DNA of 64,000 bases, from NCBI RefSeq assembly GCF_037042905.1, contig NC_087261.1, forward strand, positions 13,528,217 to 13,592,216, read 5' to 3'. Positions 9,333-30,810 of the stretch are shown here, one piece after another. This stretch comes from Lytechinus pictus. Its lineage: Eukaryota > Echinodermata > Echinoidea > Temnopleuroida > Toxopneustidae. A program made the position numbers and the translations under genes. The number at the start of each line of letters is the position of its first letter. Position 1 is the first letter of the stretch. The notes under the pieces were generated by a model. It was given only the letters and a program-made list of their open reading frames with translations, did not search any database and was not told the DNA's origin.

Positions 9333-11307
9333 GGTGAAGGTTTGAGGAAAATCCATCAAAGATTAAAACAGTTTTTAGAAGTTTATTTTCTATTTGTGAC
9401 GTCATATGCGATAGCTTCCCAATATCGTTTAGTAAAAAAAACATCAATTAAAGTTCATTGTATGAAAAAGGGGAAATTGTTTTTACTGTACATAGGCGGA
9501 TCCAGGGGGCCCGAGGGGGCCCGAGGCCCCCCCCCCCCTTATATTGGCGGAGCAATAAAAATAAAGAAAAAGAAGGAGAAAGAGGAGAGAAAAAGAAGAG
9601 GAAGACGAGTAAATAAAATAAGGTGAGGGGAAGACTGGGAAAATAAAAAGAAAATCTTTCATGTTAATAATATATGAAATTTTCGCTCGCGCTCGCATTG
9701 CATGTTGGATGAGATACATATCTTGCTTAATAGGCTGATATGAAGCTTTAAATGTCAAATTTTGAAGTCATTATACAAAACATAGTTCAGCTTGGACATC
9801 AAGCTTTCATCATTTTGTTTAATTTACACATTTATTTTGAAAAAGTGTTCTTTAAAATGTCCGTTTTATTGTCTGAGTATCAAAATGTTCAGCTCGCGCT
9901 GCGCGCTCGCATTATTTGATTTGTCAAGTACCTATCTTCTATTCGTGTATTCCATAAAGTTCTCAAAATATCCCTTTTTAGGTTTGATTGTCAAAACTTA
10001 TCAAGTACAGTAGCCCTGCGCGCACGCATTTTGGTTGGTGAGTAATGTATACCCCTGTACAGTAATTCTATAACAAGCTATTTAAAAAACCCTTTCCATG
10101 ACAGTTCATCAATAATTTCGGCTCGCGATTTGCGCTCCCATTTATTTTTAAGAATATATTAACCCATGCATCCTAGTCATAATTGCATAAGTGCTTAAAA
10201 TGTTCATATCAACAAATTAAATTTCGCGCTCTCATAAGGCTTATTAGATATTGATAAGATAACATTAACATTTTCATGAATTCCTAATAATTAAAAATGT
10301 CCCTTTTTTGGATTATCTCGCGCTGAGGAAGGGAAATAAAAAGATAGTCATCATTTTCATATGATGACAAAATGTCCTTAGAATGTCTCGGTCCCGGGTC
10401 AATGCAATAATAATAGTATCAGATTGCGCTTCGCGCTCGTATCATTTATTAATGCTTCTGCTCACGCTTCACGGTCGCATTATTGATATAGGAAGATACC
10501 CAATTACCCATCCTTTTCATGATTTGCAAAACATGAATAGAGTGTCCCTTTTGGGGGGTCTAAGTCTCGATTTGTTTTTCCGGTCGCGCTTCGCACTCGC
10601 ATTTTTTAGTAATATATTTATTCTGTTCTTGATAACAAAGTGCTCGGAATGTCCATTTTTTAGGTCGGAATGTCAAAAAGTTTCAGCTCGCGCTTCGAGC
10701 TCGCATTATTTGATTGTTTGAATATGTATCGTCTTCATGGCTATAACTGCAAACGGCCCTTAACAAATCGATCCATTTTCGATCAGGCCAGAACGTATAC
10801 TAAAAATTTCTGCTCGCGTTTTGCGCTCGCAGTATATGTAGTATACATACGCATCTTGCTCATGCAGGATCACAAACATTGGAATGATCAATCTTCAGGA
10901 CAAAAAATAATGAAATTTCCAAGCAAATTTAGCTCGCGCTTCGCGCTCGCACTATTTATAAAGGACTTATGAGATTATATATGAATGTTGGTTTATAAAA
11001 CTATAGCTAAGAAGTGACTGTTATGACTATATCCCTTCAAAGAAACAAACAACAATCAACTTTGAGCGGCCGATCGGGGAAAATATGGGTTAAAAAAATT
11101 CGGGTGCCCCCTATTGGCGAAAGCCCCTGAGCACTGAACCTTCAGTATCTTAACAGGCAAACAATTTGACACCCGCTCCTGAAAAAAAAATATTCATCAT
11201 CCCCATTAACATGATTAAAAAAAGAAAATTTATGCATTTTATATCTGGCACCTGCTCGTATAATGAACTTTTTTGTAATCTTTGATGGATTTTCCTCAAA
11301 CCTTCAC
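9333..11307. repeat. 33-bp inverted repeat bracketing the 9.5-11.1 kb repeat block
   Basis: The sequence at 9333-9365 (GGTGAAGGTTTGAGGAAAAT...) returns as its reverse complement at 11,276-11,307. The right side continues to TTCACCCTATAAC-type sequence (GGGTGAACTTCCCC at about 11,351). This looks like an older inverted-repeat element split open by the 9.5-11.1 kb insertion. Confidence 0.7.
9494..11130. mobile_element. Composite element of degenerate CGCGCTTCGCGCTCGCA repeats
   Basis: The left edge has TAGGCGGATCCAGGGGGCCC and a C homopolymer. The right edge has GTGCCCCCTATTGGCGAAAG. Inside, a word like AGCTCGCGCTTCGCGCTCGC followed by ATTATTTGAT recurs at about 9890, 10430, 10583, 10684, 10812 and 10930, with weaker copies at 9683, 10015, 10119 and 10463. 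Spacing is roughly 100-150 bp, often after AATGTCC..TTTTT. The right end (AAGAAACAAACAACAATC to the terminal CCCCTATTGGCGAA) is repeated at 14,090-14,180. Confidence 0.65.
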
Positions 11308-11847
11308 TAGTTTTTTTTTCTGGAATTTTAACAACACACTTTTAGTTATAGGGTGAACTTCCCCTTTAATACGGGATGGGAGTTACTCCGGGCTAAAATT
11401 AATTCAATAAACTCATGAAAGTGAAGTCAATTTCAGTGTGGTTTAAGAATACTGATAATAGAGAATATTGCATGTATATTTTACTTAAACAATTCGAACA
11501 CTAAAAGAAGTTTTTGCTATTTCACTGCTATAAACACAGTTCAGTTAATAAACTTTGTTTGAAACACAATAAATCAGGATACTTATCTGTCATTGTACAT
11601 GTGTATGTATTGCAATCTGAGCTCGTTAGTAGAGAAATGGAGGTGAAAAGAAGAGAAAAATGTATTCAGAGGGAGAGAGAAAATAGCAAAAAGGGGGGAA
11701 ATATTTGGAGAAAAGAAAAAAAAAACCTTTCGTTCATCAATATATAGAAACAAAAAATTCCCTCGCGCTTGCGTTAGCATTATACTCGGTGATATAACAA
11801 TTTTTTTTCAAAAGGATATACATGGAGCTTTAACATGTATCCCGTTT

Positions 11848-12402
11848 TTAAAGGTCAAGTCCACCCCAGCAAAATGTTGATTTGAATAAATGTAGAAAAA
11901 TTAACCTAGCAGAACACTGAAAATTTCATCAAAATCGGATGCAAAATAAGAAAGATATGGCATTTTAAAGTTTCGCTTATTTCTCACAAAACAGTGATAT
12001 GCACAACTTAGTGGCATGCAAATGAGTCAGTCGGTGATGTCCATCACTCACTATTTCTTTTGTTTTTTATTGTTTGAATTATACAATATTTAATTTTTTT
12101 TTAAGATTTGACCATAGGGACCGATTTGACTGAACCATATAGTATATTAAACAATGCTAATTCCACATGTATAGGGAGGAATTAATCATTGTTTCACTTG
12201 ACAACGAGGAGAAAACTAGAATATTTCATATATCATATAATAAAATACAGAAGAAATAGTGAGTGGATGACGCCATCAGTCTCCTCATTTGCATACCGAC
12301 CAGGTTGTACATAATAACTGTTTTGTTAAATTAAGCGAAAATTTAAGATGTCATGACTTTCTTATTTTACATTCGATTTTGATGAAATTTTCTGACCTTT
12401 AA
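11848..12402. mobile_element. TTAA-bordered MITE, family B, copy 1
   Basis: It starts TTAAAGGTCAAGTCCACC. The left-arm motifs GAAAATTTCATCAAAATC and GTTTCGCTTATTTCTCAC are mirrored in the right arm (GATTTTGATGAAATTTTC, AATTAAGCGAAAAT). The centre is bounded by AGTGAGTGGATGACG and its mirror. The right terminus is truncated or diverged compared with the copy at 49,055. Confidence 0.75.
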
Positions 12403-12571
12403 GTAAATATGAACAAATTATTCTACTTGCCTCACACTCGCACCAATTTATGAATTAGATACCTATCTTGTTCATGATTTTGAAAAGTGCTTAGAATGTT
12501 TTTCAGGACGGAAAAACAAACTTTTCAGCTCACGCTTGCACTCTTCATGAGTCACTGCAAGCAAACCTTAA

Positions 12572-12750
12572 AGGATATGTCCATCCCAAGAAGTCCAGTG
12601 CCCGCTAGGAGAACAGTTTTTGGAACTGAATTGGCTACCCTGGGTAAATATATTGTTATTAGGCCTATTATTATTATTAGTAGTAGTAGTAGTAGTAGTA
12701 GGTCCCCTATTATTATTATTAATATTATTTCTCTAAACAGGATCAAGTCC
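12572..12750 (+). mobile_element. MITE start fused to a SINE tail, plus (TAG)n/(ATT)n
   Basis: CTTAAAGGATATGTCCATCC resembles the start of family B. It breaks at about 12,597 into GCCCGCTAGGAGAACAGTTT ... CTACCCTGGGTAAATATA, the tail domain of the SINE at 7637, followed by TAG and ATT trinucleotide runs. Confidence 0.6.
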
Positions 12751-12932
12751 GTATTTTTTCTTGAATAAATTTGCTCTAACAAAAAGCACCAAGTAATTTC
12801 AAGCGCAAATGGGAACTTTACACTATAATGTCCGAGAGTCTTTCTTATTTTAATACTAAATAGGTTCATTATTGCGGACTGAAATAGTCGCTAGAGGGTA
12901 TTCATTTGTCTCGCAATCTACTATGGTCAACA

Positions 12933-13022
12933 AGGAAATTCGTGATCACTCTCGCAAAAAGTGTTCACTAGCTTTCTAGGAAATTCGTGATCACTCTCGC
13001 AAAAAGTGTTCACTAGCTTACA
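12933..13022. repeat. 45-bp tandem duplication
   Basis: AGGAAATTCGTGATCACTCT... begins at 12,933 and again at 12,978, with two nearly identical copies. Confidence 0.92.
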
Positions 13023-13139
13023 AGTTCACGAGCTTTCGAGTGCCGCTGCAACTCTTTATCAAGTGACGATCTGATAACGTAGTCTATTTATACCAATCCC
13101 CATCAGGACCGTACGCACGAACGCGGAAACAATAGGTAA

Positions 13140-13240
13140 TAATGATAATGATCATTATTATTATTATTATTATAATTAATATTATTATTATTATTATTAA
13201 TATTATCATTATTATATTATCAATATTATTATTATTATTA
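13140..13240. repeat. (ATT)n/(AAT)n microsatellite
   Basis: An imperfect run of ATT/TAT trinucleotides with TAAT interruptions. Confidence 0.9.
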
Positions 13241-13279
13241 TTAAGAACAGTTGATTTGAATATAGTAAGAAGGATGAAA

Positions 13280-13860
13280 ACACAAAAAGCTTAACACTGA
13301 AAATTTCATTAAAATCGGATGTAAAATTTTAAAAAAGAAGAAGAAGAAAATATTCCCATCCTGGTCGGTTTGCAATTTAATGAGTGCATGGACTAATGAC
13401 ATCCCCCACTCAATTTGAATTATTTTACTTATTTTCATATGAAACAAAATGTTATTCCTCCCTGAACATGTTGAATTGCCATTGTTTTACATTTTGTAAT
13501 TCAGTCAACTTGGTCCTTGTTATTTTCAAGTGTCAAATCTGTAGACATTGAAATATTGTATTGATTCAAACAACAAAAAACAAGAGAAAAAATGAGGGAC
13601 ATCGGACTCTCTCATGCAAATATCACTGAGTTAGATTAGAAAGAAAGATAGATATATAGATAGATAGTAGATAGATAGATCATGTAGATAGATAGGTAGG
13701 TAAATGGATTTTCTTTAAAACAACATGTCTAGAAGTATTAACTGAAATGAACATGAATGACAAATCAATAAAATAAGCATAAAGTATAAGAGAACCTTTA
13801 GAATTGATTAATCTCTTATTTTTCATCCGATTTTTATTATAGTTTTCCGCGTTGTGCTTG
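13280..13860. mobile_element. Degraded family-B-like MITE
   Basis: CACTGAAAATTTCATTAAAA on the left is mirrored near 13,810-13,850 by TTTTTCATCCGATTTTTATT. The centre has CATCCCCCACTC and GAGGGACATCGGACTC. An imperfect GATA run lies inside (about 13,640-13,700). Confidence 0.5.
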
Positions 13861-13944
13861 TCCGATTTTTCTCTAATGACTCAATCAACTTGTTTGTGGT
13901 GGATTAACCTTTAACATTACTCTGTTTAGTTCAGTATATTACAA

Positions 13945-14180
13945 AAAAAATCAGCTCACGCTCAGTTGAGCTCGTATTATTATTTTCAGGCTTCCCGCTC
14001 GCATTATTTGTAAGGTCTTCTAAGAAATATTTATTGTTGTAAAAATTAATAAAGGTAAGATGTGTTTTAGATTTCAGTCTTTACCCCGTCAGAAACAAAC
14101 AAACAACCTTCAATTAGAGGTCGACCGCGAGGCAAATATTAAAATAATATGCCCCTCCATTGACGAAGCTGCCCCTGCGT
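13945..14180. mobile_element. Second right-hand end of the CGCG-repeat composite
   Basis: It contains AGCTCACGCTCAGTTGAGCT and CCCGCTCGCATTATTTGTAA, then AGAAACAAACAAACAACC and a terminal ATGCCCCTCCATTGACGAAG. These run parallel to 10,930-11,125 in the same order. Confidence 0.6.
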
Positions 14181-14956
14181 TCCCCTAAATCAAATTATGC
14201 CTCCACAAACCGTCATGAATAGGATACGTATTTATTCAACAATTATTCATGTGAATGAAACTTTGGTGCTGAAAAATGGGACCATTTGTTGAACATACCT
14301 GAAAAGGGGAGTTTCAAGGATTTTGGTCTTTCATAAAGATAAGATATAGGCTACCTCCTTATCAAATAATGCAAACACGAGTTGGGGAATTTTTTTTTTA
14401 TTTCAGCGCACTGTTGTAACCGTGAACAGGATATGCTTGTCTCGCTGAAACAAAATAATTTAATCTCGAATACGGGCTCGAATCAGAACAATTTAACTTC
14501 AAAACGAAATATTTCATGCCCAATATAATATTATTATGCATGTTTTCAATGCGTGCACGATGAAGCACTCACAAAATTCTTAGTTGTATATAAAAAATAA
14601 TATTTTTTTTTTTACTCTCGATCCAATTATTTTCCTCCCCTCGTTTTATTTACCCTCTCCCCTTATCCATTTTCTTCCTTTTCTCTTTTTTCTGTTTTCC
14701 CCCCTTTTTGTTTTAAACAATATGATTATATAGGGGATTCAGTCCACGCTTTTATAGGGCCCCCACTCTCAAGCAAGCCACGACCAACGCACGATACGCC
14801 ATTGTTGTGAACCCAATTCTATGTAGAACAAAACACCCACAAAAATTATTCCTTGTCGAAACATGATGATTAGAATGATTACATCATGGCAATTTATGGA
14901 TTAATGACGTAAATCAGTCATCGATGCATAAACAGAATTACTATTAGAATTATACG

Positions 14957-15900
14957 TTAAGGACGTTCCACAGTTATGTTTGTGCGCATTATGATCTGCG
15001 CATAGTTTACACTCTGCGCGCTGACGTCACAATGGATGAACATGTGATTAATTAGCTGCGGGTATGTGCTGATTTTTCTCATTTTCTGCACTTCAACTGC
15101 AGATCCGATGCGTTATTTCGTGAAGCTAAAAAATTGAATTATTCCATGGACCATTCAATAAAGATTCTCTACAATTTCAAAATACTTTACTCTGCAGTGC
15201 TGCCAAGAATCACGAATATTACCCCGAGTTTGAATAAATGGTAGAGTGGTTTTGATTTTTTCTTCACATAGATACAAAGCATTCGGCGCATTTTTGGTGT
15301 TTTAAAAAGCACATTTGCTGTAATGAAAATACTGATAGTTTAAAAACAAGCACATGAACCCCTATTTTTATAATGTTTGTTCCTCTTAGGTATACCTTCC
15401 TCTACAACTCTGCAAATTTTGGTGAAAATGACATGGATTTTGAATATAGTGCAGCATTTATTGTACTTTTGTAGTTTTTTACTGAAATTTCACATTTTTT
15501 AGATTGGGATTTTGTTATCTTTTACGCCATTTTTAAGAACTGACAGTGTTGTTAAACTTAAGATTGCAAACAAATAGCACTATAAATATATTTTCCATTC
15601 TAACGATACAATTATTAACTCTCTTGCGAAATTTGATGACTTTTTCATGTATTTTGACTGAGTAATACAGGTTTAAACTCATTGTAGTAATCTTGGGCGG
15701 TCTAAAAATGCCAAATTCTTTTGAATGCGCAATTCTTAAGAACATCAATTTGGGTGAACTTTGAAGTTCTATAGCAAAAAATCAAGCACATGGACCTATG
15801 TTAATTTTTGCATATTTCGAATATTAAGGTTCTAAAGTATCTATGTGCAAAGTTTGGTGAAAATGACATGGATTTCACTTTAACTGTGGAACGTCCTTAA
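14957..15900. mobile_element. TTAA-bordered inverted-repeat element, 944 bp
   Basis: It starts TTAAGGACGTTCCACAGTTA and ends with the exact reverse complement TAACTGTGGAACGTCCTTAA. TTAA at both borders suggests piggyBac-type target use, although the repeat does not begin with the usual CCC. Inside, GGTGAAAATGACATGGATTT occurs twice (about 15,419 and 15,856). No coding capacity. Confidence 0.8.
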
Positions 15901-16753
15901 AGATCCAGACCGGACCCGAAAATGAAATTGATAAATTATATACCAATCGAAAGCTTATAAGCTACTAAATACAGCAAGGTATGCTTTATGCATTTTCACC
16001 GCTTCCCAGCTGAGTATTTTGCTTGTGAATATTCCAATTATCGGGCTTCGAACCCCGCTTAGAAAATAGGCTTTATTGTGCTTTTCACCTGCCTCGAGAC
16101 CGTGACGTCACGTTGTGTAAGAAGCGTCGTGATTCCATAGGTTTGTACACAGAAAAACTGGGTGATTTTTTGCTTTCCAGATAACGCATTTCATTCTACT
16201 CACTTCTATCACAGAGGGATATCACATATATTTTTACCCACAAGCTTGAATTTATGAAATCTACAGTTTTGAACTAGTTTTTGCCATATTTTATTTCCTG
16301 CTTATTTGGCGCAGATTTCAATTCTATCTGCATTTAGATTATGTATAACAACTTTTCCTGACATAGCAATTTAGGCCCAATAAGAGCCAAACAAAGAAAT
16401 CACAAAAAAGGTAGTGAATAGTTTGAACAGTGAATAATTTTGAGTGCCATTTTCATCTGAAAACGAAAAAAAAAAATGGATTCATAACATGGAAATGGAA
16501 GAAAATACCCAATGCTTTTGTACACGAACCTATGGAATCACAACCCTCCTGACACAACGTGACGTTATCATTTCCAGGCGACGTGGGGGTGCTCAATCGA
16601 AGCGTACTTTGGAGGAGCAGTTTCTTTGATTTTTATTTAATATTTGTCAGAAATGGAAGGAGATATATGTAATATTTTTGGTATATTTGTATTGTATGAA
16701 TCATTACCTTTATTTTGATATATGACTGTTTTTACACCGGTCAGGGTCTTTAA
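15897..16753. mobile_element. Second TTAA-bordered foldback element abutting the first
   Basis: It starts TTAAAGATCCAGACCGG and ends CCGGTCAGGGTCTTTAA. Inner arms are long and diverged: CCATAGGTTTGTACAC pairs with GTACACGAACCTATGG, and GTGACGTCACGTTGTGT with ACACAACGTGACGTTA. It shares the TTAA at 15,897-15,900 with the preceding element. Its right end is 235 bp before the CIB start codon. Confidence 0.75.
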
Positions 16754-16756
16754 ACA

Positions 16757-16988
16757 CACATCAGCCGGAGCCGGATATGAGTCGACCGCCCTCTACGAAC
16801 GTACGTACCGGTACTCTTATTATGATTAGCTTCGGCGTCATCATTACCATTGAAGCCTTTTTACTTTAGTTTAACTTTTATGGAAGATAATACTGGCCAG
16901 AATAATAAAAGAAATTACTTAACAGGTGTTATTGGAAGGAGAAGCGTGCCATTGTCGTTGCCTTGGATAATTTTACCGGTGAACAGTC
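16757..16988 (+). promoter_or_regulatory. Probable CIB promoter/5' UTR interval
   Basis: The only non-repeat sequence between the TTAA-bordered element and the start codon. No clear TATA box is seen. Transcription may begin here or inside the element. Inference from position only. Confidence 0.3.
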
Positions 16989-27143
<10,155 letters not shown>

Positions 27144-27232
27144 GAGTCTGTAATGAGCTTCCTCTTTCCTGGCCTCACCCTCAGTTTCACCAACCTGGTA
27201 ACCAGAAAAGATCCTAAAAACGATAAATACTC

Positions 27233-27238
27233 AATAAA
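27233..27238 (+). promoter_or_regulatory. AATAAA polyadenylation signal of the CIB gene
   Basis: CTCAATAAATG lies 90 bases after the stop codon. Further AATAAA-type hexamers downstream (near 28,282) could serve as alternatives. Confidence 0.5.
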
Positions 27239-27300
27239 TGTTATTCTTTCCTGCAAACTGATACCTTGTCGTACAGTGCAAGGTGATTTTTTTTTTTAAA

Positions 27301-27472
27301 ACAGTTGTCACGGATGTAGTTAAGGCAGGCCGTGAGGTCACATTTTTTTCTGGCCTTGGCCTACGTCGGGCAGAGTCACATGGTACAGTACAAGGTCTAT
27401 TGGAGAAGGTTTTCTCCAGCTGCCTCGTGATTAGGAAGTGCCAAGCTTGACTTCATCCGTGACTGTTACATA
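27301..27472. mobile_element. Small foldback element
   Basis: ACAGTTGTCACGGATGTAGT near 27,301 is mirrored by ACTTCATCCGTGACTGTT near 27,450-27,468. About 170 bp, non-coding. Confidence 0.6.
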
Positions 27473-29635
27473 TCTATGTGGCAAAATATAATTACATGCA
27501 CAATTCTTCTTACTGTACATACATGTATGATGTGATGGTCAAAAGTATTGGGTAAAAATTCATGAATGCTTGGTTGGCAAGTCCCTTTTGGATTTAATGC
27601 AAAGGTAATCGAGTGTAGCCTTCAGATCTTAAGATTTACCAAAACTCGATAAATAGTTTTATTTTCATGGAGATATAACAGTGACTAAAGCTATCTTGTA
27701 TTCATCCCGTCTGAATGGTCTTTTAGGACCTATGACTGGACGTACAGACGTGACAGCGTCTTCCGTTTGGGTTCATTCGCACTTCCACTTGAGGCACGAT
27801 CTGGACCTGTTATAATGCTTGGCAATTAATCTTGAGGCAGAATTTATTATTGAATGCATTGATTTTTGTGTATGATCAACTATAAAGATCAGCCCCATGA
27901 TCAGTTGCAAAGCTTCATGTTACCTGGCCTTGGTGTGTTTGCGTGTGTGTACATCCATTAACAAGAATTTCAATGTGCCTGATTTTTTACTGCGCACCTG
28001 TTCGGTGTCGCATTTAAGAATTTATGTCTTTCATATTTGAGCAATCTATTTGTACATATGTTATAAATATAATGAATTAATTGAAATCTATGAAAGTAAT
28101 AATTAACACTGAATTTATAGATGTAGTGTTAGTAATGCAGTGTCACAATCGACCAGTCTCCTTCGTTTCTGGCAAAAAATGTCCCATCAATAGACCATTG
28201 AATGATTTTCAAAATTCAAATTCTGTTCTTAATTAATTTTACTTATTTTTTACTTCCTGTAAAAATTCCTGTAAAAAAACAATAAAATTATTAAAGAGGA
28301 ATTGCCTCATTGGAATTGAATATTCTTGTTTTTAAGACAGTTTGTGTCTTGAATGCATTTACTTCATTGCGAATGCTTCAGGAGAGAATACTAAATACAG
28401 GGGCATTTTAAATTTGGTATGTTTTGAAAGTGCTACATGAACTTTTAAAATTCATAATATGAATTTATATTGCACATCTTACAAGGGCATGTGTCCTCAA
28501 TATGTCATTCTAAGAAAACATGATTTTAAAAAAGATTAGATAATTCCCCATTGATCAATTTGCTTGAGATATTTACTCGGGCTAGGGTCTACGGAAAGTG
28601 TATCATCCCAAAATCAAATTTTGTGGAATATTGACAAGGCTAATGAAGTGAGACCAATGAAATTTTCACCAAAGTTGCTGATTAGAAAATGTGATTATAA
28701 AATGCTGATTATAAAAAGTCTGAACACTAAAACAGAATTTTTTTTTTTTTATGGAATTGATTTAGAATTCTATCAGAGGGAGTAAGGGATGTTTCTCTCT
28801 CTCTCTCTCTCTCACTCTCTTGGGGGGAGTCATGGTTTATATCTATACATTGTAAGGAAACGCAATGTAAAAAGGGGTGATTTGTGTTATAGTAGCAAAG
28901 TTAATGATTTTTTGTTGTAAATAACTCTTAATAATATATATGAATTCTATTTTAATTTAATCAATTTCCCTATCCGTGTCTAATTTCCATTTTGTTGTAA
29001 ATATAAACTCACAATATTGAGACTTATTTGGGGCAAAAAGCAAGCATCTTCACGATCAAATCTATAAATTTTCAAATTTATTGAATTCAGTGTAGACAAA
29101 TTTGAAGTGGAAAAAATATTATATTTCATCATGGGCTTTCCATGCCATACATGTATGTTTCACAGGACTTTGTAATTGAAGTAATGTTAAATGAAGAAAA
29201 AAAAAGTTTATTTACATGTACAACCAAGTTTGATTTGCTGTGCATCTTTAATTTTGTTTTCTCTCTATTTATATCAGGACTTGACATTTCATGTAAACTT
29301 GGATGGATTTTCTGTTTTCTCAATTTTATTTTCAGGTATTTTATTAAAGTTTATTGGTAATTGATCTGGTTGTATATTCTTAATTTTCCAAATATTAAAA
29401 GCAGTTTATTAAACAAAAAGTCCTTCATGCATTTTGCTTATGTTGACTTATCACGTTTCATCGTTCATTGGCATGTATACTACGTATACGGTATATCCCA
29501 GAAAATTAGTAAACCATTATCAGAGAGGGATTTCACGAACATTAAATATTTATGTTTGTTTGTTTTTTCATTATGAATTTGATACATGTTATAGTAAGAG
29601 TGAAATTTGTGTTTATTTAATACAAAATACTTTGC
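27473..29635. other. Intergenic/3' flank, no gene seen
   Basis: AT-rich sequence with a (CT)n run near 28,795-28,820. The short ORFs have no recognisable homology. Confidence 0.5.
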
Positions 29636-29639
29636 AAAT

Positions 29640-30046
29640 CATTTTTGAATAGCAGATTGCAAACGGTAAAAAAAGGGAACGATTTGTGCAGAAACTTACA
29701 TGTCAATCAATTTAGAAATTGGTGAAAGAAACTTTTTTTAAATATTTATTTAAATGCCTTTGTGTCACCCCTTTCTTATGTAAATCAATGTGACTTGAGG
29801 AACTTGGTTTTGACATCGAACTTTCAAACTCATCTCCCCCCCAAAAAAAAAAAAATCATTTTTGAATAGCAGATTGCAAACGGTAAAAAGAGGGAACGAT
29901 TTGTGCAGAAACTAACATGTCAATCAATTTAGAAATTGGTGAAAGAAACTTTTTAAAAATATTCATTTAAATGCCTTTGTGCCACCCTTTTCTTATGTAA
30001 ATCAATGTGACTTGACGAACTTGGTTTTGAACTTTCAAACTCATCT
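29640..30046. repeat. ~217-bp tandem duplication
   Basis: Copies begin at 29,640 and 29,857 (CATTTTTGAATAGCAGATTG) and run to CTTTCAAACTCATC with few differences, separated by a short C/A run. Confidence 0.92.
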
Positions 30047-30615
30047 TGCTCATCTGATGAGCTGTCCATATCAGAGTAAAGATGTTTGATGTTGGAACTA
30101 AAATATCATAAAAATTAATTACTAAGAATCCCAGTGTCCTTTTCCTTGGACACACTTTTTTGCAATACTCCTTGAACCAGGGGAGTCGATGGGGTGGGGG
30201 ACATATCAATCACCCCCCCCCCCCCCCGATAATTTTGAAAAAAAACTTTTAATTTAAAAAATATTGTAAAAAGTATGTAGTGTCAATATATGTTTTAAAG
30301 CATTGGAAAGCACCATAAAAACCAATCTTGACATGCAAATTCTAGTTAACAATCTAATTTGTCGGCTTTTCTCCACACCTACATGAAAAATCCGGAGTGC
30401 ACTGATTTTTAAGAACCCCCCCCCCCCCCCCCCCCACTTTCCAAAACGATGATAGACGCTCCTGAGTTCAAGAGATTCCTGGCGTGAAACAGAGGACGAA
30501 TGAGACTAATCCCTGAATACCCCATAGATATATAATAATAAGGCAAACTAGTAATATACACGTATCTCTATGGAATACACTAATTATTTCTGAGGTGAAT
30601 GACGCAATCAAACTT

Positions 30616-30810
30616 TCAGCGAAGAAGATCGGCAATTTTACTCGTATCCCTTCTGATTTTGACCCTGTCCGCCACCTCAACGCAGATGGCGTACACCTCA
30701 GTATCTGATCGAAGCCCTTCGATCGCCGCTCGTGGATAACAATAATTTGGTGGGGATGTTTCCCAGTCTCCGGGCCGGCGCGTTTCCGTTTTACACCCTG
30801 GCGAAGGCAT
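30616..30810 (-). CDS. Unrecognised exon-like ORF of 64 codons
   Basis: An ATG at 30,810 (minus strand) opens MPSPGCKTETRRPGDWETSP and continues ...SDTEVYAICVEVADRVKIRR to a stop at 30,616. GC content is clearly higher than in the surroundings, as in a coding or promoter-proximal exon. I recognise no domain. A 75-bp segment spanning this ATG is duplicated in inverted orientation at 34,598. It could be a first exon, a captured gene fragment, or chance. Confidence 0.3.
   Translation of the reverse strand: MPSPGCKTETRRPGDWETSPPNYCYPRAAIEGLRSDTEVYAICVEVADRVKIRRDTSKIADLLR

Noticed and set aside
9483..10972. Ser/Arg/Phe-rich ORFs of 70-112 codons
   Set aside because: Their shared SSRFALALF-type motif is the CGCGCTTCGCGCTCGCA repeat translated.
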